From a virus: 44,209 bases of DNA. A program made the position numbers and the translations under genes. Below the pieces are notes generated by a model that did no database searches, was not told the origin of the DNA, and saw only the letters and a program-made list of their open reading frames with translations. This document shows positions 37,642 to 44,209 of the stretch, one piece after another. Position 1 is the first letter of the stretch; each line of letters starts with the position of its first letter. The stretch is taken from IMG/VR virus record IMGVR_UViG_3300020233_000053, positions 1 through 44,209 of that record. One strand, written 5' to 3'.

Positions 37642-37808
37642 GTTCAACATCAACAGCAGTAAACAATAAACAATTTTATGACAGCTATCAATCAAACAAA
37701 ATTATTAGCCCAGCAATTTCAACAAAGTCCTTATTTTCTTTTATTGGAAAAATTAAGAAATACCTTAGAGAAAAAATGGCGAGAAGAAAATCTAGTAAAA
37801 GAAACTGA
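37638..37808 (+). CDS. Possible 56-residue basic protein overlapping another gene
   Basis: MSSTSTAVNNKQFYDSYQSN then KIISPAISTKSLFSFIGKIK and a Lys/Arg-rich end. The ATGA overlap with the portal stop favours translation, but 130 bases overlap the next gene in another frame, which has the better coding look. Confidence 0.35.
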   Translation: MSSTSTAVNNKQFYDSYQSNKIISPAISTKSLFSFIGKIKKYLREKMARRKSSKRN

Positions 37809-37899
37809 ATTTGAAACATTGAAAGCAGTTATAAGACAAGAAGAACGATTAAAAGCTTTGGAAATATACTTTCAAGAGTTGGAACAGTTAAGTTATTAG
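37678..37899 (+). CDS. Small coiled-coil protein
   Basis: 73 residues: MTAINQTKLLAQQFQQSPYF, LLLEKLRNTLEKKWREENLV, then a helical end. Looks like a small head-associated or scaffold-like helix protein between portal and the following head genes. No Shine-Dalgarno. Confidence 0.55.
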   Translation: MTAINQTKLLAQQFQQSPYFLLLEKLRNTLEKKWREENLVKETEFETLKAVIRQEERLKALEIYFQELEQLSY

Positions 37900-37900
37900 T

Positions 37901-37939
37901 TTATCCACACTTGACTTATTAAAAAGAATAATTTATTAT
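37901..37939 (+). promoter_or_regulatory. DnaA box with a weak promoter
   Basis: TTATCCACA at 37901-37909, TTGACT at 37911-37916, 17-base spacer, TATTAT at 37934-37939. The -10 overlaps ATG 37938, so a transcript starting near 37946 would favour the downstream ATG 37974, or this promoter serves later genes. Confidence 0.5.
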
Positions 37940-38294
37940 GAAATTAGAAAGAGAACTTTTATCATTACAAGATATGGCAGGCAGAGGAGAAGAGATTCTT
38001 TTTGAAACGAATTGGAATTCAAAAGTTCAGCAGAATAAATATATCAAAGTAATGCTTGGCGATAAAGAAATTATTCTTTCACAAGATCAATTATATTCAA
38101 TTCTATTTATTATAGGGAATGAAAAATTACAAGATAGAGCGATTAGTCGTTTCACAACCCAGACTCCTATAAGAAGTGAATTACATAGAATTGCGATAAC
38201 AACGACAAGAGATATTAAACAAGGAGAGGAAATTACAATACCGATACGATTAACAATTGATAAAGAAAAAGGAAAGGTTAGAATTACAAAGTAG
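37938..38294 (+). CDS. Unknown head-region protein
   Basis: 118 residues from ATG 37938; ATG 37974 (MAGRGEEILFETNW) is the alternative if the promoter over the first start is used. KYIKVMLGDKEIILSQDQLY and EEITIPIRLTIDKEKGKVRI suggest a beta sandwich. Function unknown. Confidence 0.5.
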   Translation: MKLERELLSLQDMAGRGEEILFETNWNSKVQQNKYIKVMLGDKEIILSQDQLYSILFIIGNEKLQDRAISRFTTQTPIRSELHRIAITTTRDIKQGEEITIPIRLTIDKEKGKVRITK

Positions 38295-38301
38295 ATTATA
38301 A

Positions 38302-38333
38302 ATTAGTCATCTTCCACTTCAAGGAAGTAAAAG
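38302..38333 (+). repeat. Leader repeat copy 1 (CTTCC-GGAAG hairpin)
   Basis: ATTAGTCATCTTCCACTTCA followed by AGGAAGTAAAA. Similar to 39614-39645. CTTCC pairs with GGAAG. Just before ATG 38349. Confidence 0.6.
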
Positions 38334-38348
38334 ACCGAAGTAAAAACA

Positions 38349-38912
38349 ATGGCAAAATGTTCAAAATGTGAAAAAGAGTTTAAGAATTTAGGTGTTCACG
38401 AAAGGTTCTGTAAAGGAATTGTAGATGAAGATGTGACTGATTTAGTAGCCACAAAAGAGGAAAGAATTGAAGTAAAACCAGACGATAAAGTAATTACAGC
38501 AATCAATAATCTTACAAGTTTGGTTAAGAATTTAGCTGAAAGAGTTGAAGAAATAGAAAAACCAGTTATAAAACAAGCCGAAGAACAAAATAAATATGTT
38601 CCCGCACAAGACGAAACCTATCCTGATAAAAGAAAACCAACCCAGTATAGACGAATAGTCGATGAAATACTTTCAACAGAATTTGATTTCGATGTAGAAG
38701 ATATAGATCCACATAATTTTCAATTCACAATATATGTTCCAAACAAATTTAGTTCATTAACTGCGGAAGATAAAGAAAAAGGAATGAAAGATATTAGATC
38801 AAGAATTATTCCAATTATTGTAGGAGAGAACGGAGTAACAGATTGGTGTAAGAAAATTAAAGAAAATCTTTCGAAATATCTTTCGGAAAATAAGCTTACA
38901 CAGCAATTATGA
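38349..38912 (+). CDS. Zinc-finger head-region protein
   Basis: 187 residues. Starts MAKCSKCEKEFKNLGVHERF with CxxC...H...C, a C2HC zinc finger, then a coiled region (NNLTSLVKNLAERVEEIEKP) and a globular C-terminus (QYRRIVDEILSTEFDFDVED) ending in Gln-Gln-Leu. Seen as a hypothetical head-cluster protein in other phages; role unknown. Overlaps the next gene by 4 bases. Confidence 0.6.
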   Translation: MAKCSKCEKEFKNLGVHERFCKGIVDEDVTDLVATKEERIEVKPDDKVITAINNLTSLVKNLAERVEEIEKPVIKQAEEQNKYVPAQDETYPDKRKPTQYRRIVDEILSTEFDFDVEDIDPHNFQFTIYVPNKFSSLTAEDKEKGMKDIRSRIIPIIVGENGVTDWCKKIKENLSKYLSENKLTQQL

Positions 38913-39073
38913 TAGTAAAAATCAAAAACGGATATGAAGTCAAGAGTGAGACAACTGGACGCAATCTCGGAAAATCAAAGACAAGAGCCGGAGCAATTAA
39001 AAGATTAAGACAAGTCGAATACTTTAAACACAAAAAAAAGATTTCATCAAGTGATGGATATATAAAAATATGA
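38909..39073 (+). CDS. Small basic phage protein
   Basis: 54 residues: MIVKIKNGYEVKSETTGRNL, GKSKTRAGAIKRLRQVEYFK, then Lys-rich. I know this pattern (a NLGKSKTRAGAxKRLRQVEYFKH-like motif) from small proteins in phage head clusters. ATGA overlaps on both sides. Likely real; function unknown. Confidence 0.7.
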   Translation: MIVKIKNGYEVKSETTGRNLGKSKTRAGAIKRLRQVEYFKHKKKISSSDGYIKI

Positions 39074-39501
39074 AAACACTCAAAATTGCAAACAACTTAG
39101 TAGTAGGATTGATAAAATTCCTCAATAGTTTAGACTTGGAAGGTAATAAATCCAGACAAAGAACTCGATTTATTAAACTTTTGATAGAAAGAGCACAAGA
39201 AATAGAAAAAATAAAGAAAGAGATTATAGAAAAGTATGCAAAGAAAGATAAGGACGGGAAAGTAATAATGACTCAAATGGAAAATAACCAGACTTCATAT
39301 GAATTTGAGAACGATAATCTAGAAGAGGCAAATAAAGAATTAGGAGAATACTTGAAAGAAGAGTTAATTGTTGATATACTAGAAGAAAGGAAGACAGAAA
39401 TTGAAACAATGAAAGACTTAATTTTAAATACCGAAAAGAAATTCAGCGAGGCGGATGCAGTAATGTATAACGATTGGTGCGAAGCGTTCGAGAAAATATA
39501 G
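39070..39501 (+). CDS. DUF1617-like protein
   Basis: 143 residues. The first 50 residues (KIANNLVVGLIKFLNSLDLE, SRQRTRFIKLL) match the DUF1617 phage family; then a charged helical body (DNLEEANKELGEYLKEEL). Role unknown, lies before the scaffold. Confidence 0.55.
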   Translation: MKTLKIANNLVVGLIKFLNSLDLEGNKSRQRTRFIKLLIERAQEIEKIKKEIIEKYAKKDKDGKVIMTQMENNQTSYEFENDNLEEANKELGEYLKEELIVDILEERKTEIETMKDLILNTEKKFSEADAVMYNDWCEAFEKI

Positions 39502-39517
39502 GAATCTTTACAATTAG

Positions 39518-39569
39518 AAGGTCGCACTTTGAGTGGTAATAGAGCTCTCTACTTAAGATTTGCGACCTT
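39518..39569 (+). other. Hairpin containing the GGTCGCAC motif after the DUF1617-like gene
   Basis: AAGGTCGCA (39518-39526) pairs with TGCGACCTT (39561-39569), 9 pairs; the 34 bases between hold a small inner TAGA/TCTA stem. The left arm is the same motif found in front of TerL and portal. A terminator follows. Confidence 0.6.
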
Positions 39570-39586
39570 TCTTAAATAGAGAGTTT

Positions 39587-39617
39587 AAATTACCCCTTAA
39601 AAGGGTAATTTTTATTA
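39587..39617 (+). terminator. Intrinsic terminator before the scaffold-capsid genes
   Basis: AAATTACCC (39587-39595), loop CTTAAAA, GGGTAATTT (39603-39611), 9 perfect pairs, then TTATT. Strong stem but the U-run is partly in the stem. It would separate upstream transcription from the scaffold and capsid genes. Confidence 0.65.
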
Positions 39618-39645
39618 GTTCATCTTCCACTCCGAGGAAGTAAAA
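39614..39645 (+). repeat. Leader repeat copy 2 (CTTCC-GGAAG hairpin)
   Basis: ATTAGTTCATCTTCCACTCC then GAGGAAGTAAAA, the twin of 38302. After it, AGGAG at 39649-39653 is a Shine-Dalgarno 8 bases before ATG 39662. Confidence 0.6.
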
Positions 39646-39661
39646 TATAGGAGTAAAAATA

Positions 39662-40495
39662 ATGAACAAAATAGGCAATATTCCTTCATTCGAAGGAGAA
39701 GAGGAAGTAAAAGAAGCCGTTGACGATAATTTCGAAGAGGAAACTCCAGAAGAAATTAAAGAAACGGAGGAGAAGGAAACTCCAGAGGATTCTTCCACCG
39801 AAGAAGAACCAGACGAAGAGGAAGTCGTCGATGATTCTGAAAAAGAAAAGGAAATTGCCGGACTTGAACGAGAACTTGGCAAACTTGATAAAGAGGATTC
39901 GCTTTATGACGAAAAAATTGCTGAATTAAGGCAATTGGTAACTGAGAAAAGAACCAGTCGTAGAGACAAGAAAAATCTTATTAAAGATGTCGCAATAGAG
40001 CCAGAGGAAGAAGTTGTGGATCTTTCAGATATTGATCAAGAGACATTAAAGATTCTTGATAGATATACGAAAGCAAAAGGATTAGTTCCCGCTAGTGAAA
40101 TAGAGAAACGTTTGTATGTCTCCGAACATGAAAAAGCAGAACAGCGATTTTATGAAAGGCATCCGGAATACAAACCGGAAAATGACGATAACGATACTCT
40201 TTATAATGCACTAAAAAGCGAACTTACTTATTTTGCACAACCGAAAAGTCCTTCAGAGATTGAAAAACTTTTTGAAAAGGCTCACAAATTCGTTCAAGAG
40301 AAATATCCGAGCAAATTCAAATCTAATAGGAATCCTTCTAAAGATCTCACTAAAGAGGAAAGAATTAAAAAAGCTGGACTTGGAAGTGGTGGAGGAAGTG
40401 CAACTCCTAATGCGAAATCTAAAATAAACCCTAAACAGGTAGATATTCTTCGCAAGTCGGGATGGAGTGAAGAAGATATTAAAGAATTAATGTAA
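39662..40495 (+). CDS. Scaffold-like head assembly protein
   Basis: 277 residues. The N-terminal ~65 residues are extremely acidic (EETPEEIKETEEKETPEDSS), then coiled coil (LERELGKLDKEDSLYDEKIA), helical body and a basic Gly-rich end (GLGSGGGSATPNAKSKINPK). Typical length and composition of scaffold proteins that sit before the capsid gene. Preceded by a good Shine-Dalgarno. Confidence 0.7.
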   Translation: MNKIGNIPSFEGEEEVKEAVDDNFEEETPEEIKETEEKETPEDSSTEEEPDEEEVVDDSEKEKEIAGLERELGKLDKEDSLYDEKIAELRQLVTEKRTSRRDKKNLIKDVAIEPEEEVVDLSDIDQETLKILDRYTKAKGLVPASEIEKRLYVSEHEKAEQRFYERHPEYKPENDDNDTLYNALKSELTYFAQPKSPSEIEKLFEKAHKFVQEKYPSKFKSNRNPSKDLTKEERIKKAGLGSGGGSATPNAKSKINPKQVDILRKSGWSEEDIKELM

Positions 40496-40505
40496 AAAAC
40501 AACTT

Positions 40506-40943
40506 ATGAGTTTTGGAATAGTTAAAGACCCTGGAGAAACCGAAGTCAAGGAGGTGACAATTAGTTCTCTTACATTATCGCCTGGAGATATGCTTGAGCT
40601 TAATGCTGGAGCTACGGCTTGGACTGTAGCAGACGCGTCAACTCAACACTGGCAGAAAAAAGTGGTTTGTATTGAACCAGCCACATCTTCAGATACTAAA
40701 GTTAAAGCTATTGTAGTTACAGATCATCAGTCTTGGGCTGTTGAATCTGCCAACAATAGTGCTAGCGCAGATAATGGAGATAGAATGATATTAACGGATA
40801 AAAATACTGTTAATAACACTGGAACCGATAACGCCTCACAAAACGCAATCTTTATTCAGGAAAATCCTGTTGGAGATGCAACTGATAAGAAAATTATCGG
40901 AACTTTCAAAGGAGGAGCAGGAATCGATCCTGATGCCGCCTAA
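40506..40943 (+). CDS. Head decoration-like protein
   Basis: 145 residues between scaffold and capsid: FGIVKDPGETEVKEVTISSL, LSPGDMLELNAGATAWTVAD (a decoration-protein style strand run), then KAIVVTDHQSWAVESANNSA. Small beta-rich protein in the usual decoration-protein slot. Call by position and composition. Confidence 0.55.
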   Translation: MSFGIVKDPGETEVKEVTISSLTLSPGDMLELNAGATAWTVADASTQHWQKKVVCIEPATSSDTKVKAIVVTDHQSWAVESANNSASADNGDRMILTDKNTVNNTGTDNASQNAIFIQENPVGDATDKKIIGTFKGGAGIDPDAA

Positions 40944-40974
40944 TTATCAATCTAACGTAAACTAAAAAACATAT

Positions 40975-41979
40975 ATGGGAGTACCACTAACGTTAGGAGA
41001 TGCTACGGATACTGTAGACGCGGCAATTCAGAATATGTGGCTTAAAGTTTCTAAGGCTGAAAAACCGACATATTACGATAAGTATTTTAATATAGTAAGA
41101 GGAATAACTGATTACTATGAAAAAGACTCATCGATGTCAGGCCTTAGTGAAGCCGCCAGAATTGTAGAAAATGCAGTTATAACTGGAGAATCACCTATAC
41201 AAGGATTTGATCAGACTTACACACAGGTAGAGTTCGGAAAATTACTTTCTGTAACAAAACAAATGTGGAAGTTTGGCATTAAGAAGAGGAAGCTAGAAGG
41301 TGTCGTTAATCAGCTTCGCGCTACTTGTGAGCGTAAAAGAGAACGACTTTGTGCTGACCGATTAGATAACGGTTTTAGCACTTCGTACACTGTGAGCGAT
41401 GATTCAGGAAACTATTCAGCTAGCATTACAGGTGGTAATGGAGTAGCATTATTCTCCGCTTCTCAAACGAGAGAGGATGGAGGAACAAATAACAATAACA
41501 TTATTACAGATGGAACAACTGTTAATATGGATATTGATTATGATGCTATTAAAGCTCTTGGTAGAACAGAATCATTGATCAAAGACCCGAAGAACAACGA
41601 TATGGATATCAATACCGACACGCTTATTTTCAAAAGTAAGAGTGCTCAGTATTACAAAGCACAGGAAATTATGCGAACCGTTAAAAATGGTGGCAAAATT
41701 CCTGGCGAGATTTCCAACACCGCTGCGGGTATCGGAGAAATGAAGATTATTGGCTTGCCTTGGCTTAAAACCAACACTGCTTATTGGTACGCTTTTGATA
41801 GTTCAATGAAAAGCGACGAATACGGTCTACAGTACAAGGAATCACAGCCGATTTCTTTAGAGGGACCAAATGTTGTATTCAAAACATCTGAAATTCAGTA
41901 CAAATCTACAATGATGTTTGATATTGGATTCAATGATTATCGCGGATGGTTTGCCTCTAAGAACACTAACGCCTCCTAA
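40975..41979 (+). CDS. Major capsid protein
   Basis: 334 residues. AKLLSVTKQMWKF-type segment (VEFGKLLSVTKQMWKFGIKK), a P-domain-like helical middle, KALGRTESLIKDPKNND, NTDTLIFKSKSAQYYKAQEI, and a C-terminal SLEGPNVVFKTSEIQYKSTM. This is the HK97-like capsid organisation of related phages. It follows scaffold and decoration genes. No delta-domain Gly motif needed here. Confidence 0.75.
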   Translation: MGVPLTLGDATDTVDAAIQNMWLKVSKAEKPTYYDKYFNIVRGITDYYEKDSSMSGLSEAARIVENAVITGESPIQGFDQTYTQVEFGKLLSVTKQMWKFGIKKRKLEGVVNQLRATCERKRERLCADRLDNGFSTSYTVSDDSGNYSASITGGNGVALFSASQTREDGGTNNNNIITDGTTVNMDIDYDAIKALGRTESLIKDPKNNDMDINTDTLIFKSKSAQYYKAQEIMRTVKNGGKIPGEISNTAAGIGEMKIIGLPWLKTNTAYWYAFDSSMKSDEYGLQYKESQPISLEGPNVVFKTSEIQYKSTMMFDIGFNDYRGWFASKNTNAS

Positions 41980-42012
41980 TAGTCGGTAGGAATTAATTAA
42001 GAATATCAAACT

Positions 42013-42297
42013 ATGAAAGTAACTGACAAGGAAATTGGATTCTTTGGCTCAACAGAAATTGTTCAACCCGCTGCGTCGGGTCAAGCAGATCCTGGAGCAA
42101 TGACTACTGCCGGTTCTAATACCGGAACTGCTGGAGCAGGTTTATCTCTTATTGGAGATACCTCGACAGTTAACCAGTCGGCGGCGTTAATGAACGATCT
42201 TAAAGCTCTTCAAGAGGACATAACCGCCCTAGACACACTTCTTACAGAAGTTAGGACGAGTCTCGTCAACCTTGGATTGATGAAAGGTTCAGCTTAA
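42013..42297 (+). CDS. Head fibre-like small protein
   Basis: 94 residues. Starts MKVTDKEIGFFGSTEIVQPA, then Ala/Gly/Thr-rich (ASGQADPGAMTTAGSNTGTA), and a helical C-terminus LMNDLKALQEDITALDTLLT ending GLMKGSA. The pattern VGFxGxxxxVQPA...LxxLxxALxxxGLxKG is known from head-fibre/trimeric proteins next to capsid genes. Start context AAACTATG. Confidence 0.6.
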   Translation: MKVTDKEIGFFGSTEIVQPAASGQADPGAMTTAGSNTGTAGAGLSLIGDTSTVNQSAALMNDLKALQEDITALDTLLTEVRTSLVNLGLMKGSA

Positions 42298-42364
42298 TGA
42301 GTCCACTCAGTCCCTTAACAGGGATTGGGATGGGGTCGTTATTATTAAATAGAAAATAAAAACT

Positions 42365-42697
42365 ATGCAAACAAATACAAAAGTAAGTCCTTATTATGAG
42401 AGTATTGAATTTAATCTTGCTACTGCGACTACTGACTATAATCTAGACACTAATCAGGCAACATTTCTTTCAGTGTTCGGTCCAGGAAATGTTCACGAAG
42501 TATTTCCTAGTCAAGTAGAGATACGAACCGATCAGACAATTACGATTAAATTAAATTCAACAGGAAATCACGCGATTACGATTGCTGCAACAGATAGTCC
42601 TTTCACGATAAAAGGAATCGAGATAACAAATATGTTTATCTCGAATGCATCTGGGTCTACTGCGGCAATTAAATTATTCTTTCAAGACGTAGAATAG
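42365..42697 (+). CDS. Small beta-sandwich virion protein
   Basis: 110 residues. SPYYESIEFNLATATTDYNL, then VEIRTDQTITIKLNSTGNHA and PFTIKGIEITNMFISNASGS: two-sheet pattern, likely capsid-associated. No family recognised. Start context AAACTATG. Confidence 0.5.
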   Translation: MQTNTKVSPYYESIEFNLATATTDYNLDTNQATFLSVFGPGNVHEVFPSQVEIRTDQTITIKLNSTGNHAITIAATDSPFTIKGIEITNMFISNASGSTAAIKLFFQDVE

Positions 42698-42698
42698 T

Positions 42699-43529
42699 AT
42701 GGAATTATCAAAAAGAACATTAGATTCAATTAGAATTGAAAAAAACGAGCTTCTTCGTATTTCAAAAGAATACGAGGATAGAATTATACAGAGCGAACAA
42801 CAGCTCGCTACTTTGGAATCGGAAATTAAGTTATTTCAGAAAGAGAAAGAAAAACTTACGAATGAGAAGAAAGAATATCTAAAAGAAAAAGAAAATAAGC
42901 TCGATGAAAGAGAAAAGGAATTAAACGAGAGAGAAGAAGAGGTAAAACAGCAGTTGTCACGAATGACAATCGCTTCTAACAAAAGTAAAGAAGAGAGTGA
43001 TGGTATAAGTCGTAAGCTTGAAATTCTTAGCAATAACGAGAAGTCTTTGATTGAAAAAGAAAAGAAGATAAATGAAAAAGAGGCCGAAGTTAAGAACAAG
43101 ATTCTGGAATTAAAAGAAGTTGAGAAAAAAATTAAAGATGACACAGAAAATAATAAAAAGATATTTCAAGCAATTAAGCAGACAATAATTGAAATCAAAG
43201 ACAAAGAAGAGAACAATAAGATTCAAGAACAAGAAAATAAAGTTAAATCAGAAAGATTGAAAGAAGAAAAAGAGAGATTATCTGCTTTCGAGGTTGAATT
43301 AAAATACTCACTATCTAAAGAAAAAGAAAAAAGAGAAGAAAATATCAAGAAAGAGGCTGAATTACAAGACAAAGAAAGTAAAATAAAAGAAAAAGAAGTA
43401 AAATTACAAGAACGAGAGCAAGCGTTAGAAAAAAGACAAGAATCTCTCGAAGAAAGAGACTTAGAATTAACTGTTCTCGAAAAAGAACTTCATAAAAAAG
43501 CGTTAAAAAACCAAATCAATGGCAAATGA
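42699..43529 (+). CDS. Long coiled-coil protein
   Basis: 276 residues, almost all charged heptad repeats (DEREKELNEREEEVKQQLSR; KEKEVKLQEREQALEKRQES). No enzymatic motif. In a head-to-tail gene block this may be a structural rod, or a scaffold-like protein. Ends 11 bases inside the next gene. Confidence 0.6.
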   Translation: MELSKRTLDSIRIEKNELLRISKEYEDRIIQSEQQLATLESEIKLFQKEKEKLTNEKKEYLKEKENKLDEREKELNEREEEVKQQLSRMTIASNKSKEESDGISRKLEILSNNEKSLIEKEKKINEKEAEVKNKILELKEVEKKIKDDTENNKKIFQAIKQTIIEIKDKEENNKIQEQENKVKSERLKEEKERLSAFEVELKYSLSKEKEKREENIKKEAELQDKESKIKEKEVKLQEREQALEKRQESLEERDLELTVLEKELHKKALKNQINGK

Positions 43530-43932
43530 ACGAGTAACAATAGCAAATGAGGGAGGAAGTAAGAAAGTATCTGTCACTAGCGCTGGAGCTAAAACACCTC
43601 TTGATATTGCTCTAATAAACGATACAGGAACTCAAGTTAATCCTCTGAGTATTTCCAACAACCTCGAGGGCAAAGGGAAAGTTGCTGTCGGCACTACTGC
43701 AGTAGAAATAACCTTTACCGGGACGCCTCAGAGTATAATTATCTCGGCTGACACTTCTAATTCAGGGACGCTTTATATTGGAAAGTCAGATGTAACCTCT
43801 CTCGGGGCTAACGCAATCGCTTTTCTTGAAGCGGGAGAGAGTGTTGAAATAGATTACGACGACACTTCTAACGCTTTATATGTAGTGGCTTCAGAGGCAA
43901 GCCAGAACTATTGGGCGGGAGCTTTGATATGA
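43519..43932 (+). CDS. Small beta-rich virion protein
   Basis: 137 residues. ERVTIANEGGSKKVSVTSAG, VGTTAVEITFTGTPQSIIIS, TLYIGKSDVTSLGANAIAFL, EAGESVEIDYDDTSNALYVV: a common phage decoration- or fibre-associated barrel. Overlaps the preceding gene by 11 bases and the next by 4. Confidence 0.6.
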   Translation: MANERVTIANEGGSKKVSVTSAGAKTPLDIALINDTGTQVNPLSISNNLEGKGKVAVGTTAVEITFTGTPQSIIISADTSNSGTLYIGKSDVTSLGANAIAFLEAGESVEIDYDDTSNALYVVASEASQNYWAGALI

Positions 43933-44209
43933 TAAAAAAACTAACAAAAATAATTATAGGTTCAGTTATTCCAAAAGGAACTTCAGGTTCTATTTTGTTT
44001 ATAGATAGTAGCGGGAAGTTGGCTCAAAGTAATTCAAATCTATTTTTTGACTCCGCCAACAACAGGGTGGGGATAGGGACGGCGAGTCCTGCTTATCCTT
44101 TAGATATATACAAAAACATAAATGGAGTTGCTGGATTTAGAGTCTATAATCCTAATATAGGGGGAAATGCTCAAATTCAAAATGTTTTAAAAAATAATAG
44201 TGGTTATTT
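43929..44209 (+). CDS. Tail fibre protein, N-terminal part (cut by the window edge)
   Basis: 94 residues visible from ATG 43929, which overlaps the previous stop (ATGA). KLTKIIIGSVIPKGTSGSIL, then FFDSANNRVGIGTASPAYPL and DIYKNINGVAGFRVYNPNIG: the VGIGTxSPxxxLDI motif of phage fibres and adhesins. The frame is open to the window end. May be the front of the gene whose C-terminus is at 1-119. Confidence 0.7.
   Translation, partial: MIKKLTKIIIGSVIPKGTSGSILFIDSSGKLAQSNSNLFFDSANNRVGIGTASPAYPLDIYKNINGVAGFRVYNPNIGGNAQIQNVLKNNSGY

Noticed and set aside
39553-39882. Minus-strand ORF of 109 codons, Ser-rich
   Set aside because: Antisense of the acidic head of the scaffold protein; Ser runs come from GAA/GAG codons read backwards.
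42836-43144. Minus-strand Ser/Phe-rich ORF
   Set aside because: Antisense of the Lys/Glu coiled-coil gene.

Overview
This window is nearly all protein-coding on the + strand, AT-rich (roughly one third G+C by eye), and packed with short overlaps of the ATGA/TAATG kind. It is a tailed double-stranded DNA phage genome: small and large terminase, portal, scaffold, major capsid protein, tail fibres, virion lytic enzymes and a lysis pair are all present. I see no integrase, repressor, tRNA or rRNA. A gene set with internal-virion-type proteins, a putative tail-tubular/stabilisation pair and no tape measure suggests a podovirus-like virion. The host is not shown. Promoters are ordinary sigma70 type (TTGATT-17-TATAAT), the code is standard, and many starts lack a Shine-Dalgarno. 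The tail-fibre style is one I associate with groundwater or candidate-phylum metagenomes, which is only an impression.

Layout. 1-7152: tail fibres and adhesin-like proteins (13-residue roll repeats, LamG fold, collar-type motifs) with a small membrane protein and a likely neck/tail protein. 7172-14714: internal-virion-like proteins, a polyvalent protein ending in a lytic transglycosylase domain, and a beta-propeller-like tail hub. 14714-15416: M15 endolysin and holin. 15476-19879: replication and recombination (Cas4/RecB-like nuclease, zinc SSB with a DDIPF-like tail, replication protein O, a DnaA-domain-IV-like small protein, HNH nuclease, RusA). 20136-25648: a 7-deazaguanine DNA-modification operon (QueD, QueE, a phosphoribosyltransferase-FolE fusion split by an intein, QueC, an HNH homing nuclease, and a DpdA/TGT-like transglycosylase). 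25701-32852: small accessory genes (ParB-like, YopX, many CxxC microproteins), a split miniature PEP-synthase pair, and about 0.4 kb of non-coding structured sequence plus two pseudoknots. 32900-43529: packaging and head genes (TerS, TerL, a GroES-like co-chaperonin, portal, scaffold, decoration, capsid, head-fibre-like). 43519-44209: start of the next tail-fibre block. The fibre gene cut at the right end and the fibre C-terminus at the left end may be one gene, so the window may be a near-complete circularly permuted genome.

How it works together. The phage would make preQ0 from GTP (FolE, QueD, QueE, QueC), and DpdA would exchange it for guanine in its DNA, hiding it from host restriction. 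Expression seems to come from several promoters, seven of which carry a consensus DnaA box (TTATCCACA) just upstream. The phage also encodes a small protein resembling the DnaA box-binding domain. At seven promoters the ATG lies exactly where transcription should start, so these mRNAs would be leaderless.

The most unusual part is 29795-31706: five copies of a boxA-like motif (TAGTTCWTTGAA). Four of them sit at the foot of a long self-complementary RNA, and two related H-type pseudoknots with compensating base changes follow. I know no described system with this layout.
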